Shown one piece after another: positions 45,782-54,759 of a stretch of DNA of 62,915 nt. A program made the translations under genes and the position numbers. The stretch comes from Phenylobacterium sp. GTDB lineage: Bacteria; Pseudomonadota; Alphaproteobacteria; Caulobacterales; Caulobacteraceae. The notes beneath the pieces are model-generated. The model was not told the origin of the DNA, made no database searches, and worked only from the letters and a program-made list of their open reading frames with translations. The number at the start of each line of letters is the position of its first letter. Position 1 is the stretch's first letter. The stretch spans positions 1 to 62,915 of the forward strand of contig NZ_JAUYAW010000033.1 of the NCBI RefSeq assembly GCF_030693405.1, written 5' to 3'.

Positions 45782-46327
45782 GTGCGGAAGACTGACGAGA
45801 CCATGGGGCGGCGCGTGGCGCGCTACTTCTCCGAAGGCGTGGGTGAGGCAGGCGCGCGGGTTCCAGCGTCGCCGGAGGTGTTCGACCTCTGGGAGCGCAT
45901 TCGCCCGGCTTTCTGGGGCGTCTTCGCCGTCATGCTCCTGATGTCGTTGATCGGCGAGTCGTCAGGAATGATCGACGACCTGGCGGGCGCGCCCGAGATG
46001 GCGGTCATTGCGACCGTCAGCAGTCTTTTGATCGCCCTGGGCGTCGCAGGCCTCTTTCTGAGCCTTCGCGCCATCATCTGGATCTTGGCGCGGCGGTCGT
46101 TTGGCCGGTCGCAGGAGGTTGAGGTGCGCGGGTGGGCGCGGCGCGAGTTCGACGACGCCATCGAGACGGCGGAGAGCGCGGCCAACACGTCGGGGGAGAG
46201 GCGACAGCGCCAGTATCGCCGCCATATCGCCTGGCTCTACAAGGAGCGGGAGCGGACGCACGGCGTGCCCATACCCGACCGCCTGCGCGAAGACGTACTC
46301 AGCCTGGCTGGCCCGGGCGCTCGCTGA
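45782..46327 (+). CDS. Unknown two-helix membrane protein
   Basis: 181 residues from GTG 45782, or 174 from ATG 45803 (neither ribosome site is decisive). Two membrane helices at about 43-62 and 75-100, flanked by a charged N-terminus and a basic/acidic helical C-terminal tail (about 110-181) rich in Arg and Glu. No family recognised. It converges on the flavin monooxygenase gene; the two stops are two bases apart. Confidence 0.6.
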   Translation: MRKTDETMGRRVARYFSEGVGEAGARVPASPEVFDLWERIRPAFWGVFAVMLLMSLIGESSGMIDDLAGAPEMAVIATVSSLLIALGVAGLFLSLRAIIWILARRSFGRSQEVEVRGWARREFDDAIETAESAANTSGERRQRQYRRHIAWLYKERERTHGVPIPDRLREDVLSLAGPGAR

Positions 46328-46328
46328 C

Positions 46329-47678
46329 CTAGGTGGCGGCTTCCGCTGGGGCTGGTCGCGCGTGCCGCGCCCTTTTCTCCCCCCGCCCGATCTCCTTCAG
46401 CAGGTCGTGGACGTAGAGCCCGAAGTCGACCTGGATGGTGTGGCGCTGGCTCTTGTAGAAGTGGCCAAGGTGGGCGGCTTCGTCCTTGGCGATGATGGCT
46501 TCCATCTCCTCTGGCGGCGGCGGGACGTAGCGGCCGGTGAGGCAGGCCGTGGCCAGCTTGGCCTGCTGCTCGGCGAAGTTGACGAGCGTCGGCAGGGGCT
46601 GGGCCAGGCCCATGAAGAAGAGGTTCGGCACGCCGGGCTTCATCATCCGCTTGAACAGGGGGAAGCGGTGCTCGGCGTCGGGCCGGAGGTCCGGGTCGTC
46701 GAAGAAGGGGAAGCTGATCTGGTAGCCGGTGGCGTAGATGATGGCGTCGACCGCCTCCACGCTGCCGTCCTCGAAGCGCACCTGGTCGCCCATCAGCTCG
46801 GCGATATTCGGCTTGAACCTGATGTCGCCGCAGCCGGCCCGGGTGAGGAACTCTCCGGAGACCGAGGGGTGGGCGGTCAGCGGCTCATGGTCGGGCTTGG
46901 GCAGGCCATAGTCCTCCATGTTTCCCACCAGCTTGCGGATGCGTTTGGCGGCCAGGCGAAGGCCGAGCTTGCGCGGCATCCAGTGGGGCATGGCGGCTTT
47001 GTCGGCGACGCGGCCGTTCATGTATTTGGGCAGCACCCAGACGCCCCGGCGGGCGGCCACCCACAGGGTCTTTGCGATCGGCTTCTGGGACAGCTCCGAG
47101 GCGATATCCATGGCCGAATTGCCCATGCCGACCACCACCACCTTCTTGCCGCGCATATCGATGGGGTCGAAGGGGCTGCGATAGGCATGCGCGTGGAAGG
47201 CGGTTCCTGAGAATTCGCCGGGATAGTCAGGGTAACGCGGGTTCCAGTGGTGGCCGTTGGCGACGAAGAGGACGTCGTAGGTCTTGGTTTCCCCAGTCGA
47301 GAGCGTGACGGCCCACCGGCCGTCGTCTGTGCGGACAGCCTTGGTCACGGCGGTGTTGAAGGTGATGTGCGGGCGCAGACCAAAGTGGTCCACATAGTCG
47401 CGGAAGTAGGCCAGCAGCTGGCTGTGATGGGGGAAGTCTGGCCAGTCGGCGGGCACGGGATAGTCCTCGAAGGCCAGGCGCCATTTCGAGGTGTCGATGT
47501 GCAGGCTCTCGTAGCAGGCCGACATCCCGTTGGGATTGTTGAAGTACCAGTTGCCGCCCACGTCGTCGGACATCTCGAAGACGTCGAAGTCGATGCCCTC
47601 GTCCTGCAGCCGCTTGGCCGTGGTGAAGCCCGAGGGGCCAGCCCCGATGATGCAGGCGGTGGGGGGCGTGGTGGTCAT
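46329..47678 (-). CDS. Flavin-containing monooxygenase
   Basis: 449 residues. FAD site IIGAGPSGFTTAKRL at the N-terminus, FMO-type fingerprint VANGHHWNPRYPDYPG (related to FxGxxxHxxxYP) near 140, NADPH site VVVGMGNSAMDIASEL near 180, and YATGYQISFPFFDDPDL near 310. These define an FMO/BVMO-like class B monooxygenase. It oxidises N, S or ketone substrates with O2 and NADPH; substrate unknown. GGGAGGACC precedes the ATG. Confidence 0.87.
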   Translation of the reverse strand: MTTTPPTACIIGAGPSGFTTAKRLQDEGIDFDVFEMSDDVGGNWYFNNPNGMSACYESLHIDTSKWRLAFEDYPVPADWPDFPHHSQLLAYFRDYVDHFGLRPHITFNTAVTKAVRTDDGRWAVTLSTGETKTYDVLFVANGHHWNPRYPDYPGEFSGTAFHAHAYRSPFDPIDMRGKKVVVVGMGNSAMDIASELSQKPIAKTLWVAARRGVWVLPKYMNGRVADKAAMPHWMPRKLGLRLAAKRIRKLVGNMEDYGLPKPDHEPLTAHPSVSGEFLTRAGCGDIRFKPNIAELMGDQVRFEDGSVEAVDAIIYATGYQISFPFFDDPDLRPDAEHRFPLFKRMMKPGVPNLFFMGLAQPLPTLVNFAEQQAKLATACLTGRYVPPPPEEMEAIIAKDEAAHLGHFYKSQRHTIQVDFGLYVHDLLKEIGRGEKRARHARPAPAEAAT

Positions 47679-47773
47679 GGCGTCTGGTCCTCCCGCGCCG
47701 ATGTGGCCTCGGCTGTGGTGGCGGGAAGGATGGCGCCGTTTCCCCTAGGGTCGGCAACTGCGGCGGCGGTGCG

Positions 47774-47810
47774 AGGAAGAGGGGACACGAAGGGCACGAA
47801 GGACACAAAG
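47774..47810 (+). repeat. Dispersed CACGAAGG-type repeat, copy 2
   Basis: GAGGAAGAGGGGACACGAAG, then GGCACGAAGGACACAAAG. It shares about 27 consecutive bases with the copy at 30540-30588, in the opposite orientation relative to the window. Located just upstream of the FMO gene, in a 257-base gap that also holds two palindromes. Confidence 0.7.
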
Positions 47811-47833
47811 CGCCCTCCACTCCACCCCCGTCG

Positions 47834-47854
47834 CCCTCGGACTTGATCCGAGGG
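47834..47854. repeat. REP-like palindrome, unit A
   Basis: CCCTCGGA (47834-47841), CTTGA, TCCGAGGG (47847-47854), an 8-bp perfect stem. It pairs in sense with unit B 36 bases further on, whose loop reads TCAAG, the complement of CTTGA, so the two are copies in opposite orientation. Confidence 0.7.
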
Positions 47855-47889
47855 CCGATGAACTCCGCGGCCGGCCCCTGTGTGCAGGG

Positions 47890-47912
47890 ATGCTCGGGTC
47901 AAGCCCGAGCAT
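47890..47912. repeat. REP-like palindrome, unit B
   Basis: ATGCTCGGG (47890-47898), TCAAG, CCCGAGCAT (47904-47912), a 9-bp perfect stem, followed by GACGG. This 'CTCGGGTCAAGCCCGAG..ATGACG' sequence is a common intergenic repeat in alphaproteobacteria. It lies 24 bases beyond the 3' end of the TonB-like gene and may act as its terminator. Confidence 0.75.
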
Positions 47913-47935
47913 GACGGCGGGAGGGGCAGGGCTCC

Positions 47936-48754
47936 CTAGCGCCGGGCTTCCAGGAGGTCGGACCAGCGCCAGCTCGCTTCGCCGAGCGCGATGCGGGGCG
48001 CGCCGGCGCCGTCGGCGAGGCTGAGGACCACGTGGCCGGAGACGGGATCGCGGCGGCAGGCTTCGGGGGCGAAGGCCACCTCCACGGCGATGGCCTGGCG
48101 GACGCCCGCCAGCCCCTTGCCCGCCTGGCCCGGGGTCTGGACCCAATCCCCGTCCCAGAGATGCAGGGCGCGGCCCCGGGCGCCGGCCTGCGCACTCGCC
48201 TCCGCCACCGTGGCGCGCAGCCTGGGATCTTTGCGCAGCGCAGTCTGCAGGCGGGCGATCATGCTGCAGGAGGCCCCGCCGCCGCCGGCTCCGTCGCCGG
48301 TTCCGGACCCTGAGCTTCCCGTACCGCTCAAGCCCCCGCCGGGGCCGTCTCCCACCGTGGTCGCGCCGGCGGTCTGGGCGGCCGTGAGCAGGGCGTAGGT
48401 CGGGGCCTTGGGCGACGGCGGCACGGGCAGGGGCGGGATCTCCGGCGGGTGAGGCGCAGGCCTGGCCTGCCGCGGTGGCGGGGCGGGCGGCGCGAGCTTC
48501 GGCGCAGGCGCCGGCGGCGTTGCGGCGGCGGGCGGGCTCGTATCGTTCTCCTCCGGCGCCTCGGCGGGCTCCGGCTCCGGCGGTGGCTCTGGCTCGGGCG
48601 GGGTCGGCGGGATCAGGGCCACGAGGATGGAGCGCGGCTCTGGCGCCGGCTCGGGCGGGCGGGCCAGCGCCAGGGCGCCGAGGATCAGGCCGTGCAGCAC
48701 CAGACTTGCCAGTCCTGCGGCCCCGCGCGCCGTCCTGTTGCGCCGCCCTGACAT
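47936..48754 (-). CDS. TonB-like proline-rich periplasmic protein
   Basis: 272 residues from ATG 48754, preceded by GAGAGG; the frame is open upstream but adds only low-quality sequence. One membrane helix (about 14-32), then a long Pro/Glu/Ala-rich spacer (35-100) typical of energy transducers, a Gly/Ser linker, and a C-terminal domain (about 160-272) with two or three cysteines. The C-terminal domain does not show a clear TonB box-binding YP motif, so it may be a TonB-box-less relative or TolA-like. Confidence 0.6.
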   Translation of the reverse strand: MSGRRNRTARGAAGLASLVLHGLILGALALARPPEPAPEPRSILVALIPPTPPEPEPPPEPEPAEAPEENDTSPPAAATPPAPAPKLAPPAPPPRQARPAPHPPEIPPLPVPPSPKAPTYALLTAAQTAGATTVGDGPGGGLSGTGSSGSGTGDGAGGGGASCSMIARLQTALRKDPRLRATVAEASAQAGARGRALHLWDGDWVQTPGQAGKGLAGVRQAIAVEVAFAPEACRRDPVSGHVVLSLADGAGAPRIALGEASWRWSDLLEARR

Positions 48755-48949
48755 GAACCTCTCGCCGCCGTGATCGGGACCCAAGAGACCCACGGCGATG
48801 CGTCGAGAAGGTGGCGGGGGACGGGCCGCCCTATGGTCAAGGCGCCATGTTGAGGCCACGAACGCGCCTTCACGGGGCCGTGATGGGGCGAGCCAATGCC
48901 GGTTCCACGGCAGATGGGGATGGGATCTGCGTTGCAGAAAGGCGCTTAC

Positions 48950-49501
48950 ATGACGAAATCCTCACTCCGGTCGGCGGCGACCGTCAGCGTTCTGGTGATG
49001 GCCGGCCTCGTGGCCAGCGGCTGCGCCACCAAGAGCTTTGTCCGCGACGAGGTCGCCGTGGTCGATGGCCGCGTCACCCAGGTGCAGGGCACCGCCGGCG
49101 AGGCCCTGGAACGCGCCAATGCGGCCCACAAGCTGGCCGAGGGCAAGTTCCTCTATGAGGTGGTGCTGTCCGACGACTCGGTGAAGTTCCCGTCCGACCG
49201 CCACGCCCTGTCGCCGGAAGCCGAGGCGCGGCTGGCCGAACTGGTGCAGCGGCTGACCTCGGAAAACCGCAACGTCTATCTGGAAATCCAGGGCCACACC
49301 GATTCCACAGGCCCCTCGGGCTATAATGACCAGCTGGGCGAGGCCCGGGCCGAGGCGGTGCGCAAGTATCTCAGCCAGCAGGGCATCGCGCTGAACCGCA
49401 TGGCCACCATCTCCTATGGCGAGGAGTCGCCGGTGGCGCCCAACACCACGGCCGAGGGCCGGTCCCAGAACCGCCGCGTGGCGATCATCGTCTTGACCTG
49501 A
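48950..49501 (+). CDS. OmpA-family outer-membrane lipoprotein
   Basis: 183 residues. Lipoprotein signal with lipobox VASGC (lipidated Cys25), a short helical linker with a heptad look (FVRDEVAVVDGRVTQVQGTAGEALERANAAHK), then an OmpA-like peptidoglycan-binding domain with GHTDSTGPSGYNDQLGEARAEAVRKYL and RSQNRRVAIIV. Anchors the outer membrane to the cell wall, similar to Pal or YiaD. AAAGGCG precedes the ATG. Confidence 0.87.
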   Translation: MTKSSLRSAATVSVLVMAGLVASGCATKSFVRDEVAVVDGRVTQVQGTAGEALERANAAHKLAEGKFLYEVVLSDDSVKFPSDRHALSPEAEARLAELVQRLTSENRNVYLEIQGHTDSTGPSGYNDQLGEARAEAVRKYLSQQGIALNRMATISYGEESPVAPNTTAEGRSQNRRVAIIVLT

Positions 49502-49518
49502 TCGTCGCACCCCCACTT

Positions 49519-49550
49519 GCGGGCGCCTGACCCGTTGGACAGGCGCCCGC
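49519..49550. terminator. Perfect 11-bp hairpin after the OmpA lipoprotein gene
   Basis: GCGGGCGCCTG and CAGGCGCCCGC flank a ten-base loop, 18 bases after the stop. No T-run follows, so it is a non-canonical terminator or an mRNA-stabilising hairpin. Confidence 0.6.
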
Positions 49551-49613
49551 GCCCGGCGTTAAGCTTCACTGTCGAAGACGGCGAAAAGCCGCTGGGACTG
49601 TGGGAGCGAGACG

Positions 49614-50408
49614 ATGGATGCCAATGGCGGACTGCCCGGCGTGCGGCGCGTGGGCTTGAGTGACCCCTTCCTCTGGCTGGGCCAGGGATTCTCAGACCTG
49701 TTGCGGGCGCCGGTCCCCATGCTGGCCTACGGCATGATCATCGCAGGCCTGAGCTCTGGCCTGCTCTACGGGCTCTATGTGTCGGACGCGGCCTTCTGGG
49801 CGCTGACGCTCACCTTCGGCTTCGTCTTTATCGCCCCCATGCTGGCCATGGGTCCCTATGAGGCCGGTCGTCGGCTGGAGGCGGGCGAGGCGCCGAGCCT
49901 CACTCAGATCGCCTTCGTGCGGCCGGCCTTCCGCCAGGACGTGGCCTATCTGGGGCTGGCCCTGCTGCTCATCTATCTGTTCTGGGGCCGGATCGCCCAG
50001 ATCGTGTTCGGCCTGTCCACCTACCAGATGTACGACACGATCGAGGCGTTCACGGCTTTCGCCCTGACCACGGCCGAGGGGCACAACATGCTGCTGGCCG
50101 GGACCCTGGTGGGCGGGGTGATCGCCTATTTCACCTACATGCTGATCGTGGTCTCGGCGCCGATGCTGCTCGATCCGCGCAGCAATGTGTTTGTGGCCAC
50201 CATCACCAGCTTCCGCACGGTGGCGATGAACCCCTTGCCCATGACCCTGTGGGCGGCCCTGATCGCGGCCCTGCTGATCGCCAGCGCGGCCACGGGCTTC
50301 CTGGCCCTGGTGGTGGTCTTCCCGTGGCTGGGCCTGGCCAGCTGGCGGGCTTATCGCGCCCTGGTGGCTGAGCCTGAGCCCGTGCCCACGGGCGCCCAGC
50401 CAGCCTGA
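49614..50408 (+). CDS. DUF2189-family integral membrane protein
   Basis: 264 residues with about six membrane helices (roughly 30-55, 60-85, 110-135, 160-185, 210-235). Pattern 'WLGQGFSDLLRAPVPMLAYGMIIAGLS' and 'APMLAMGPYEAGRRLEAGE' are features of DUF2189. Function not known. A ribosome site GGGAGCGAGACG precedes the ATG. The stop is five bases from the convergent EAL gene. Confidence 0.78.
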   Translation: MDANGGLPGVRRVGLSDPFLWLGQGFSDLLRAPVPMLAYGMIIAGLSSGLLYGLYVSDAAFWALTLTFGFVFIAPMLAMGPYEAGRRLEAGEAPSLTQIAFVRPAFRQDVAYLGLALLLIYLFWGRIAQIVFGLSTYQMYDTIEAFTAFALTTAEGHNMLLAGTLVGGVIAYFTYMLIVVSAPMLLDPRSNVFVATITSFRTVAMNPLPMTLWAALIAALLIASAATGFLALVVVFPWLGLASWRAYRALVAEPEPVPTGAQPA

Positions 50409-50413
50409 GGGCT

Positions 50414-51205
50414 TCAGCCGGTCGCGGCGATCTTCGGAGCGGCGAGCCGGACGATGGGCAGGGCCTCGAAGGCGGGCCTGGCCAGCAGGTAGCCCTGGAT
50501 GTAGCGCACGCCGATCTGGCGCAGGGCGGCCAGTTCGCCTTCGGTCTCGATGCCCTCGGCGATGACGGTGATCCCCAGCTCGGCGCACATGCGCGCGACG
50601 GCGGCGACTATGGTCCGGCGCGGCAGGCTCTCGTCCAGGCCGCGGATCAGCTCCATGTCCAGCTTGATGATGTCGGGCTGGAAGCGGGCCAGCAGGTTCA
50701 GCCCCGCATGGCCGGCCCCGAAGTCGTCGAGGGCGGTGCCAAAGCCCATCTGGCGGTAGCTGGCGACGATGTTGGCCACATGGGCCGGCTCGGCCATCTG
50801 CTCGTTCTCGGTGAACTCGAAGATCAGCCGCTCCGAGGGCAGGTTCGCGGCGCTGGCGGTCTTGAGCGTCAGGCGGATGCAGGCCTGGGGCGAATAGACC
50901 GCATTGGGCAGGAAGTTGATCGACAGCCGCGCAGGGCCATCCAGCAGGCCGGCGCGGACGGCGGTCTCGATGGCCTTGACCCGGCACTGCTGGTCGAAGG
51001 CGTAGCGGGTCTCGTCGGTGACCTGTGACAGCACGCTCCAGGCCGATTCCTCGGCCGGACCCCGCACCAGGGCCTCATAGGCGAAGGGCTGGGCGGTCTC
51101 CATGTCCATGATCGGCTGGAAGGCCATGGAGAAGTCGAAGTCGAGGCCGGCCCCGTCGCGGCACCCCTGGCAGCGGACGGCGGCGGGGGAGGAGGTGGCG
51201 GTCAT
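50414..51205 (-). CDS. EAL-domain cyclic-di-GMP phosphodiesterase
   Basis: 263 residues, almost entirely one EAL domain. All key residues are present: EALVRG, NFLP(N), FEFTENE, DDFGAG, KLDMEL, AEGIET and QGYLLARP. The loop 6 motif DDFGAG is a conservative version of DDFGTG, so the enzyme is probably active in hydrolysing c-di-GMP. A short N-terminal CxxC (CQGC) could bind a metal or be redox-sensitive; no membrane region. It stands alone. Confidence 0.9.
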   Translation of the reverse strand: MTATSSPAAVRCQGCRDGAGLDFDFSMAFQPIMDMETAQPFAYEALVRGPAEESAWSVLSQVTDETRYAFDQQCRVKAIETAVRAGLLDGPARLSINFLPNAVYSPQACIRLTLKTASAANLPSERLIFEFTENEQMAEPAHVANIVASYRQMGFGTALDDFGAGHAGLNLLARFQPDIIKLDMELIRGLDESLPRRTIVAAVARMCAELGITVIAEGIETEGELAALRQIGVRYIQGYLLARPAFEALPIVRLAAPKIAATG

Positions 51206-51301
51206 GCGAACTGATCCCGGAAATGGCCCGCAACCCTGCCGGGAAAGTTTGAATCAAGGGTGGAGACCCCCTGCGACCGGCCGTCGCAGGGGGCCTCGCG
51301 C

Positions 51302-52333
51302 TCACGTCCCCTGACGCGCCTTGCCGCCGGGCGCCGACTGGATCAGATCCAGGATCGCCTCGGTGACCTTGGGTTCCAGGCCCTCGGTGTGGCCCTTGTT
51401 GATCCGCACCACGTCGGCGACCACCCGGCCGTCCTGGCAATCGGGGAAGGCGTAGATCTCCGCCGTGCCGGGCGCAGCCGCCAGGCCCCAGACCTTGTAG
51501 GTGGAACGGGCATAGTCCCAGACATGGCCGGGCGTCTCATCGACGACGTCGGGACGACGGACCCGGGGGCCGCAGGCGTACTTCTCGGCCCAGGGCGAGG
51601 TCTCCGGCAGGGACTCAATCTCATGCTCGCCGATGGCGAAGATGTGGGAGATGTCGCAGGCGATCTTCATCTCGCCACGCATGGCCGCCCGCGGCGGCGG
51701 CGGGGAGCCATCGGCCAGCGGCGGGCCAAAGGCGGCGACAAAGGGCGCCTGGCCGATGCGGCCCCCCGACAGGCTGAGCCAGCCGTCGACCTTGTCCTTG
51801 AAGAAGTCTGAGCAGACGATCCGGCTGGAGGTGAAGCCCCCCTGGCTGTGACCCGCCAGCCAGAAGGCCGCGATGTTGGACAGGCCGACCTTCTCGAAGA
51901 CCATCTCGGTGATGTTCTGCAGGTGGGCGTCGTCGGCCGCCCCGTCCCAGCGGCGCACGGGCGGGCCGCCTGGCCACATGGCCGTCTCGGTGGCCGCCGT
52001 CGGGGTGGCGATCACCAGCCGGCGCTGGTCCTTGTAGTCGGCGGCCGGGAAGTAGTGTCGCTGCCAGTTGCCGATGGAGCCGGCGCCGTGGAGGTTGAGG
52101 ATGAAGGTCACCTCTTCCCCCGGCTTCAGATCACACGGCATGTCGAGGAAGAAGCTGCGCCCGGTTTTAGGATCGGTGATGTTCCCCAGCTCCGCCAGGG
52201 CGCCGGTTGTGCTGGCGCATTCGGCGCCCGAGCATCGCGCGGTCGGCGGGGCGTCGCAGGTCTGCGCCTGAACGGCGGCCGGCGCGGCCAGCAGCGCCCC
52301 GAAGGCGGCGAGCATCATCAGTCTGGTCTTCAT
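51302..52333 (-). CDS. Secreted alpha/beta hydrolase (esterase/depolymerase-like)
   Basis: 343 residues with a Sec signal peptide (MKTRLMMLAAFGALLAAPAAVQA, cleavage after Ala23 likely). The nucleophile elbow GHSQGG centres on Ser163; an LHGAG oxyanion segment lies near 81. Catalytic Asp and His are likely in the C-terminal half (INKGHTEG). Eight or more cysteines suggest disulfides, as in feruloyl-esterase and PHB-depolymerase-like enzymes. Substrate unknown; acts in periplasm or medium. Confidence 0.8.
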   Translation of the reverse strand: MKTRLMMLAAFGALLAAPAAVQAQTCDAPPTARCSGAECASTTGALAELGNITDPKTGRSFFLDMPCDLKPGEEVTFILNLHGAGSIGNWQRHYFPAADYKDQRRLVIATPTAATETAMWPGGPPVRRWDGAADDAHLQNITEMVFEKVGLSNIAAFWLAGHSQGGFTSSRIVCSDFFKDKVDGWLSLSGGRIGQAPFVAAFGPPLADGSPPPPRAAMRGEMKIACDISHIFAIGEHEIESLPETSPWAEKYACGPRVRRPDVVDETPGHVWDYARSTYKVWGLAAAPGTAEIYAFPDCQDGRVVADVVRINKGHTEGLEPKVTEAILDLIQSAPGGKARQGT

Positions 52334-52456
52334 GATCTTGTTTTCCCCTTGGCCCGAACTCCCGCCGGGCGCCTGTCACATCTTAGGCGAACAGCGGTCG
52401 CGGAGTCTCGTCTCTATGATGCGGTATGGCGGTGTTATAAAGTTGCAAGAAGCCGC

Positions 52457-52481
52457 TTGACCACCGCGCGCCGCCTATAGA
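52457..52481 (+). promoter_or_regulatory. Promoter of the cobW-merC-DUF3299 operon
   Basis: TTGACC at 52457-52462 and CCTATAGA at 52474-52481, separated by 11 bases, fit the Caulobacter housekeeping promoter (TTGACG, 10-14 bases, GCTANAWC). The -10 runs into the Zur box. Confidence 0.55.
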
Positions 52482-52498
52482 TGTTATAGTGTAACATC
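52480..52498 (+). promoter_or_regulatory. Zur box (zinc-responsive operator)
   Basis: GATGTTATA-G-TGTAACATC, a 19-base palindrome with one mismatch that matches the alphaproteobacterial Zur consensus (GATGTTATANTATAACATC). It covers the predicted -10 and start site, 14 bases before the cobW-like ATG, a place where a bound repressor would block transcription when zinc is plentiful. Confidence 0.85.
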
Positions 52499-52512
52499 AT
52501 GAGGATCGGGCC

Positions 52513-53730
52513 ATGCGGCGACTTCCGGTGACAGTGCTCTCAGGCTTCCTGGGCGCGGGCAAGACCACTCTTCTGAACCACGTCCTGCGCAACCGCGAGG
52601 GCCTGCGGGTGGCGGTCATCGTCAACGACATGAGCGAGGTGAACATCGACGCCGAGCTCGTCAGGGATGGCGGGGCCGAGCTGTCGCGGACCGAAGAGCG
52701 GCTAGTGGAGATGAGCAATGGCTGCATCTGCTGCACCCTGCGCGAGGACCTGCTGGCCGAGGTGCGCCGCCTGGCCGCCGAGGGCCGGTTTGACTATCTG
52801 CTGATCGAAAGCACCGGCATTTCCGAACCCATGCCGGTCGCCGCCACCTTCGACTTCCTGGAGGAGAGCGGAGACTCCCTGCGCGACGTGACCCGCCTCG
52901 ACACCATGGTCACGGTGGTCGACGCCCTGAACTTCCATCGGGACTATGCCAGCTATGAACGCCTGGCCGACCGTGGGGAGAGCCTGGGGGAGGATGACGC
53001 CCGCTCCATCGTCGACCTGCTGGTGGACCAGGTGGAGTTCGCCGACGTCATCGTGCTGAGCAAGATCGACCTGGTGGAGCCCCGCATCGCCGATGAGGTG
53101 GAGGCGGTGTGCCGCGCCCTGAACCCCGGGGCTCGCATCATCCGCGCGGTGAAGGGGGAGGTTCCCCTGGCCGACATCCTCGATACGGGCCTGTTCGACA
53201 TGGAGAAGGCGGCCAGCGCGCCGGGCTGGCGTCAGGCCCTGGAGTTCGGCGCGCCGTCGGAGTCGGAGGAATATGGCGTCTCCACCTTCGTCTATCGCGC
53301 GCGGCGACCCTTCCATCCGCAGCGGCTGAAGGCCCTGCTCGAGCAGGAATGGCCAGGGGTCTGGCGCTCCAAGGGCTTTCTGTGGCTGGCCACCCGCATG
53401 TCCAAGGCCGGCGCCTGGAGCCAGGCTGGCGCGGCCATGAGCTTCGAATGGGGCGGCTACTGGTGGGCGGCGATCCCGCCGGAGCGGCGACCGCAGGACG
53501 AAGAGACCCGCCAGGCCATCTCCAGCCGCTGGCGCGCGCCCTATGGCGATCGCCGCCAGGAGCTGGTGCTGATCGGCAAGGACATGGACCAGGCCGCCCT
53601 GACCGCCCTGTTCGACGCCGCCCTGCTGACGCCGGAGGAGACCCGCCGGGGGCCCGATGTCTGGCGGCGACTGGCCGATCCCTTTCCGGAATGGGGGCCT
53701 GCGCCCCAGCCGCAAGCCGTGCTCGCCTGA
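52513..53730 (+). CDS. COG0523-family GTPase, zinc metallochaperone (ZigA/ZagA-like)
   Basis: 405 residues. GTPase P-loop [11 protein letters not shown] (11-21), the COG0523 metal motif NGCICCTL with CxCC at 71-74, Walker B-like IESTG, SKxDLV guanine motif, and a C-terminal CobW_C domain. The Zur box directly upstream assigns it to zinc limitation rather than cobalamin synthesis. It should deliver zinc to essential proteins under starvation. First gene of a three-gene operon. Confidence 0.9.
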   Translation: MRRLPVTVLSGFLGAGKTTLLNHVLRNREGLRVAVIVNDMSEVNIDAELVRDGGAELSRTEERLVEMSNGCICCTLREDLLAEVRRLAAEGRFDYLLIESTGISEPMPVAATFDFLEESGDSLRDVTRLDTMVTVVDALNFHRDYASYERLADRGESLGEDDARSIVDLLVDQVEFADVIVLSKIDLVEPRIADEVEAVCRALNPGARIIRAVKGEVPLADILDTGLFDMEKAASAPGWRQALEFGAPSESEEYGVSTFVYRARRPFHPQRLKALLEQEWPGVWRSKGFLWLATRMSKAGAWSQAGAAMSFEWGGYWWAAIPPERRPQDEETRQAISSRWRAPYGDRRQELVLIGKDMDQAALTALFDAALLTPEETRRGPDVWRRLADPFPEWGPAPQPQAVLA

Positions 53731-53759
53731 GCGCCCTGTCTGTAGAAACGAGTCCCCTG

Positions 53760-54134
53760 ATGAAAATCCTCCCTGCCCAAATGCTCGACGGGTCCGCCAT
53801 CGGCCTGTCGGGCCTCTGCCTCGTCCATTGTCTCGCCCTGCCGGTGGCTGCGGCGGTCTCGCCGATGCTGGGGGTCTGGAGCGAAGCCGAGTGGGTGCAT
53901 CTGACGTTTGTACTGCTGGCGGCGCCCCTGTCAGCCGCCGCCCTGGTGATGACGCGGCCCCGCCGGCCGGCGGCCATGGCCCTGGCTGCGACGGGCCTCG
54001 CCCTGCTGGCGGCGGCGTTGTTCTTCCATGAGGCGGAGACCGCCATGACCGTGGCGGGGGGCCTCATCCTGGCCTCAGGCCACCTGGTGAACTGGCGGGG
54101 CCGCCTGCATCCGCCCCATGCGCATGCGGCCTGA
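53760..54134 (+). CDS. MerC-domain membrane protein
   Basis: 124 residues, four membrane helices. N-terminal LSGLCLVHCLALPV is the MerC signature with the metal-ligating Cys pair; a His-containing tail (HPPHAHAA) follows. MerC proteins move thiophilic or divalent metals; without mer genes and behind a Zur box, zinc uptake is the best inference. It starts 30 bases after the cobW-like stop and overlaps the next gene by 17 bases. Confidence 0.83.
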   Translation: MKILPAQMLDGSAIGLSGLCLVHCLALPVAAAVSPMLGVWSEAEWVHLTFVLLAAPLSAAALVMTRPRRPAAMALAATGLALLAAALFFHEAETAMTVAGGLILASGHLVNWRGRLHPPHAHAA

Positions 54135-54759
54135 CACGGTCCTGGCCCTGGGGCTGCTGGCGCTCGCCGCCTGCGGCCAGCCGCCCGAGGCGCCGGACCC
54201 ACCGGCGGCCCGGCCGGTCGTCGCGGAGGCGCCGGCCTTGACGGCTGAAGCTGATCTGACCCCCCTGGGTCCCGGCCAGGATGAGGAGATGTGGGCTGAG
54301 TTCGAGTCCGGCCAGGCGCCGATGGCAGACGAGCTGGCCAGCGAGCGGGCCCTTCAGCTCACCCTGCCGACGGCCGATGGCCCCCAGTGGGCGAAGCTGC
54401 GCAAGACAAAGGTCTGGGTGGACGAACCAACCCAGCTGTTTCGCGCCAGCCATCCGGCCGAGGTCCGGGCCCTGGCGGGCAAGCCGTTCAAGATCCAGGG
54501 CTTCATGCTGCCCCTGGAAATGGCCGAGCGCACCACGCGCTTCCTGATCTCACCCTATACGCCGGTCTGCTTCTACCACCCGCCCGCCGAGCCGAACGAG
54601 GTGATCGAGGTCTGGCTGAAGCGCCCGATCCGCGCCGGCTATCACCTGGTGGAGGTGGAAGGCGTCCTGGCCCTCACCGACAATGGCGAAAAGGGCCTGT
54701 TCTTCCAGATCCGCGACGGCGCGGCCCGGGTCGTCCAGGAGGTGGACGGCGCGCTCTAA
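54118..54759 (+). CDS. DUF3299 lipoprotein, part of a zinc-regulated operon
   Basis: 213 residues. Short lipoprotein signal ending LAACGQ, then a Pro/Ala-rich linker and a DUF3299 domain with the signature KPFKIQGFMLPLEMAERTTRFL and PYTPVCFYHPPAEPNEVIEVW, containing a lone Cys and nearby His/Pro that could bind metal. Its location behind zinc-operon genes supports a periplasmic zinc-related role. Start overlaps MerC by 17 bases; an ATG six bases on is possible. The stop overlaps the convergent acyl-CoA dehydrogenase stop. Confidence 0.8.
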   Translation: MRMRPDTVLALGLLALAACGQPPEAPDPPAARPVVAEAPALTAEADLTPLGPGQDEEMWAEFESGQAPMADELASERALQLTLPTADGPQWAKLRKTKVWVDEPTQLFRASHPAEVRALAGKPFKIQGFMLPLEMAERTTRFLISPYTPVCFYHPPAEPNEVIEVWLKRPIRAGYHLVEVEGVLALTDNGEKGLFFQIRDGAARVVQEVDGAL

